Below are positions 25,969-28,230 of a DNA stretch of 28,230 nucleotides, one piece after another (positions within the stretch are counted from its first letter, which is position 1; the number at the start of each line of letters is the position of its first letter). The notes beneath the pieces were generated by a model. The model was not told the DNA's origin, did not search any database, and worked only from the letters and a program-made list of their open reading frames with translations. A program made the translations under genes and the position numbers. The stretch is taken from assembly GCF_938039775.1 (NCBI RefSeq), contig NZ_CALHTQ010000200.1:1-28230 (forward strand), read 5' to 3'. This stretch comes from an uncultured Mogibacterium sp. (GTDB taxonomy: Bacteria; Bacillota_A; Clostridia; Peptostreptococcales; Anaerovoracaceae).

Positions 25969-27277
25969 ACATAAAAAAAGAATAATAAATCTAATAGTGT
26001 TAATTGTAGCACTAACTGCTATGTTACATATCTCGGGTGAAGCATTAGAACCAGTATCCTATTCAACATATTTCAACCACGATCTTGAAGTAATTGACGG
26101 TAAAAACAAGAGTTACGACGTAATATTTGTCGGAGCCTCGAGAGTGTATCGTTCATTTGTACCAACTGTGTTTGAAAAGGAAAATGGATATGAGCAAGTG
26201 CTTAATGCAGGCTCATCATCGCAATCCCTTGCGGGCAGCTATTATGAAACAAAAGATTTAATTGAAAGATATCATCCTAAAACTATAGTGCTAGGGGTAA
26301 CTTTTGATGAAATAGTAGAGTATAAACAAATTATTCAAGGTGACTTAATAGTTTATGATAGACTGACAAACTGTCGGAACAAGGCAAGCTTTTTAATTAC
26401 TACCTTCAAAGGGGTGGATTTACTCTATGGAATCAAAGCTTACAGATATAGAAGCTCGTTCAACAAAGAATCAATAAAGGAAAACTATCATAAAAAGAAG
26501 TCTCTGCTAGCTAGTAACTATGCACCTGAAGTGGTAAATGACGAATACTATGCGGATAAAGGGTTTGTATTTAGTAATAAGTCGTTCCAATCAGGAAATG
26601 TACCGATTATGGGAAATGATAGCTTTAGTAAGAAAAAGCTAGATAGGAATAAAATTGCTTATCTCGATAAGATAGTTAGGATGTGTAAAAAGAATGACGT
26701 ACATCTAATACTTGTTTCGGGGCCTACAACTGTAATGAGAATATACAACACAAAAGGATATCAAGAGGCAACAGCCTTCTATAATAAATATGCTAAAGAA
26801 AAAGGTCTAAAATATTACAATCTGAATTTATTACGAAATAGATTAACTTTACTGCCAGATGAACTAATGCACGACTATAACCATGTCAATGGAAAAGGCG
26901 CGGAGGTAACGAGTCGTGTATTTGCAGAGATTCTAAATAAAGAAGAAGCTGGTGAAAACACAGACTCGTATTTCTTTAACAATACAGATGAACTGAAAAA
27001 ACAAATAAATTACGTTGTTGCTGTGCAAGGGAAAATCCAAAAGAAAAAAGGCCATAAATATATTTCGATAAGTAGCTTGCAAAACTCTGATATAGTGCCA
27101 GAATACAAGGTTTTACTCTTAAAGGATGATGGTAACACGGAAATTCTATACGATTATTCAACTGTAAAAAAGTTTGATATCAGTGGTATTAAAGGAAAGG
27201 TTATCGTATACGCCAGAGCAAAGGGAAGTGGAAAAGCATATGATGCGTTTCAAGAATATAACATTGATAAAATATAA
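25943..27277 (+). CDS. DltD/AlgX-like SGNH-fold membrane-anchored protein
   Basis: One N-terminal membrane segment (NLIVLIVALTAMLHI) is followed by an external SGNH-like domain. GASRVYRS holds the candidate Ser (S66), LNAGSSSQS matches the second block, and DYNHVNGKG supplies the Asp/His pair (D311, H314). As in DltD or AlgX, it should complete acyl transfer to the polymer outside the cell. About 110 residues after this domain form a separate, probably beta-rich C-terminal part (from NNTDELKKQINYVV) that I do not recognise. The start is uncertain: ATG 25943 or ATG 25955, neither with a strong ribosome site; both overlap the MBOAT gene, which suggests translational coupling. Confidence 0.78.
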   Translation: MGFCMQYSKHKKRIINLIVLIVALTAMLHISGEALEPVSYSTYFNHDLEVIDGKNKSYDVIFVGASRVYRSFVPTVFEKENGYEQVLNAGSSSQSLAGSYYETKDLIERYHPKTIVLGVTFDEIVEYKQIIQGDLIVYDRLTNCRNKASFLITTFKGVDLLYGIKAYRYRSSFNKESIKENYHKKKSLLASNYAPEVVNDEYYADKGFVFSNKSFQSGNVPIMGNDSFSKKKLDRNKIAYLDKIVRMCKKNDVHLILVSGPTTVMRIYNTKGYQEATAFYNKYAKEKGLKYYNLNLLRNRLTLLPDELMHDYNHVNGKGAEVTSRVFAEILNKEEAGENTDSYFFNNTDELKKQINYVVAVQGKIQKKKGHKYISISSLQNSDIVPEYKVLLLKDDGNTEILYDYSTVKKFDISGIKGKVIVYARAKGSGKAYDAFQEYNIDKI

Positions 27278-27278
27278 G

Positions 27279-27307
27279 TTGTATATTAAGTATTAATAAT
27301 ATATAAC
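27279..27307 (+). promoter_or_regulatory. Possible promoter of the repeat-protein gene
   Basis: TTGTAT (27279-27284) and TATAAC (27302-27307) are 17 bases apart. The -10 box matches at five of six bases, but the -35 box only at three. It sits at suitable distance from ATG 27341 in a 63-base gap with no other signal. It could give the secreted protein its own transcript, independent of the dlt-like unit. Confidence 0.35.
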
Positions 27308-27340
27308 TAGTGTATCTCAAAAAGTGAAAGGAGGATGCAG

Positions 27341-28230
27341 ATGGCGAGAAGGATTAGAATATTGTTACTCTTAGGTGTGATGTTTATATTCAGCATCGTC
27401 TTCGTTAATGCTGATGAAAGTGGGGATCCTGGAGAAAATCCTGCAAATAGTGTTGTGACAGAAAATGCTATTCAGGATCATAATGAACAGAAGCAAGATA
27501 ATGGGACGCAGATTACAATTATAGAAACGGAGACTGCTTCCAGAAATCATACTAATGCACAAGCAACACCGCATAGTGCTCAAAGATCACCTATATATAA
27601 CTCATGGGTTAATGAAAATGGTAATCGCTACTATGCAGATGGCAACGGTAACTATGTAAGAGGTATATATGAAATAGATGGTGTTATTTATTTCTTTGAC
27701 CCGAATACCGGTGCATTAAAGAGAGAGGCTGGATGGAGAACTTGGGGGAATGGTAGATACTTTACAAACGGCGAAGGAATTGCATATAGAAGCAGATTTA
27801 TAACATTTGGAGTACCTAAATTTTATATGGGGTCAGATGGTGCGGTGAAGACAGGCATTTATTCAACCCATGATGGACATTTGTACAATGCAGATGATTA
27901 TACTGGTGAAGTAATTCAGGTTGCACACTGGATAGAGAAATATGGTAAAAGATACTTTTCGAATTCTGCTGGAGAGCTGTATAAGAATCAGTTTATAACA
28001 TTTGGAGTACCTAAATTTTATATGGGCTCAGATGGGGCAGTGAAGACAGGCATTTATTCAACCCATGATGGACATTTGTACAATGCAGATGATTATACTG
28101 GTGAAGTAATTCAGGTTGCACACTGGATAGAGAAATATGGTAAAAGATACTTTTCGAATTCTGCTGGAGAGCTGTATAAGAATCAGTTTATAACATTTGG
28201 AGTACCTAAATTTTATATGGGCTCAGATGG
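27341..28230 (+). CDS. Secreted protein with cell-wall-binding (CW_1-like) repeats, partial at 3' end
   Basis: The frame runs from ATG 27341 to the window edge (296 codons). AAGGAGG at 27328-27334 is six bases before the start. A basic, hydrophobic signal peptide (MARRIRILLLLGVMF to FVNA) is probably cleaved after A24. Next is a polar Asn/Gln/Thr-rich linker to about residue 85. The rest consists of aromatic/glycine repeats of the choline-binding or glucan-binding type: WVNENGNRYYADGNG, WRTWGNGRYFTNGEG, then long 65-residue units ending WIEKYGKRYFSNSAGELY. Such repeats bind wall polymers or glycans and hold proteins on the surface. Any catalytic domain would be downstream of the window. It follows the dlt-like operon by 63 bases. 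Confidence 0.85.
   Translation, partial: MARRIRILLLLGVMFIFSIVFVNADESGDPGENPANSVVTENAIQDHNEQKQDNGTQITIIETETASRNHTNAQATPHSAQRSPIYNSWVNENGNRYYADGNGNYVRGIYEIDGVIYFFDPNTGALKREAGWRTWGNGRYFTNGEGIAYRSRFITFGVPKFYMGSDGAVKTGIYSTHDGHLYNADDYTGEVIQVAHWIEKYGKRYFSNSAGELYKNQFITFGVPKFYMGSDGAVKTGIYSTHDGHLYNADDYTGEVIQVAHWIEKYGKRYFSNSAGELYKNQFITFGVPKFYMGSD
27797..28230 (+). repeat. 195-bp near-perfect in-frame tandem repeat
   Basis: Unit 1 spans 27797-27991 and unit 2 spans 27992-28186; a third begins at 28187 and is cut at the edge. Units 1 and 2 differ at only three bases, all third codon positions that keep Gly, Gly and Ala. Each unit encodes 65 residues starting FITFGVPKFYMGSDG. The visible part of unit 3 matches unit 2. 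Confidence 0.95.

Noticed and set aside
1..28230. CRISPR arrays, tRNA or rRNA genes, insertion sequences
   Set aside because: I read the intergenic gaps, which are all short, and found no spaced direct repeats, tRNA-like cloverleaf or transposase motif.

Overview
The window is almost entirely a surface-polysaccharide locus, with every supported gene on the + strand. The organism is probably a low-G+C Gram-positive anaerobe (Bacillota, Clostridia-like). This is inferred from AT-rich DNA, AGA-rich arginine codons, strong AGGAGG-type ribosome binding sites, an LCP-family ligase, a dlt-type aminoacylation operon and a secreted protein with wall-binding repeats. I cannot name the genus from sequence alone.

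Layout. (1) 2-121: tail of a membrane protein. (2) A near-consensus promoter (279-307) starts the first unit: NDP-sugar 4,6-dehydratase, PLP aminotransferase, phosphoglycosyl transferase, a tandemly duplicated glycosyltransferase in one frame, a WbpI-type UDP-sugar 2-epimerase and a WbpD-type N-acetyltransferase. It runs on into a more AT-rich block: Wzz-like chain-length protein, Wzy-like polymerase, Wzx-like flippase, WbpG-type amidotransferase and a GT4 enzyme (8374-14688). (3) A second strong promoter (14712-14741) precedes WbpA-, WbpB- and WbpE-type genes, then a NodB-like deacetylase, a FemAB/GNAT-like acyltransferase, another GT4 and an LCP ligase (14844-22505), closed by an intrinsic-terminator hairpin (22547-22588). 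(4) 22603-27277: a four-gene dlt-like operon (adenylation enzyme, carrier protein, MBOAT, SGNH protein). (5) 27341-end: a secreted protein with near-identical 195-bp tandem repeats, cut by the window edge.

How it fits together. The first three genes probably make a 2-acetamido-4-amino-2,4,6-trideoxyhexose and load it on undecaprenyl phosphate. WbpA, WbpB, WbpE, WbpD and WbpI homologues together are the complete route from UDP-GlcNAc to UDP-ManNAc3NAcA, a sugar best known from Pseudomonas aeruginosa O5 and Bordetella LPS; WbpG could convert part of it to the acetamidino form. Four GT4 domains build the repeat unit, Wzx flips it, Wzy polymerises it under Wzz control, and the LCP enzyme would attach it to peptidoglycan. 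The deacetylase/acyltransferase pair and the dlt-like operon would add amine or aminoacyl decorations. The predicted polymer carries both carboxylates and basic groups, so it may be zwitterionic.

Most notable: a dlt-like operon whose MBOAT looks like AlgI rather than DltB and whose DltA-like enzyme has Ser where D-Ala ligases have the chirality-determining Cys; the fused twin glycosyltransferase; and a Wzz-like protein with what looks like a dead tyrosine-kinase domain.
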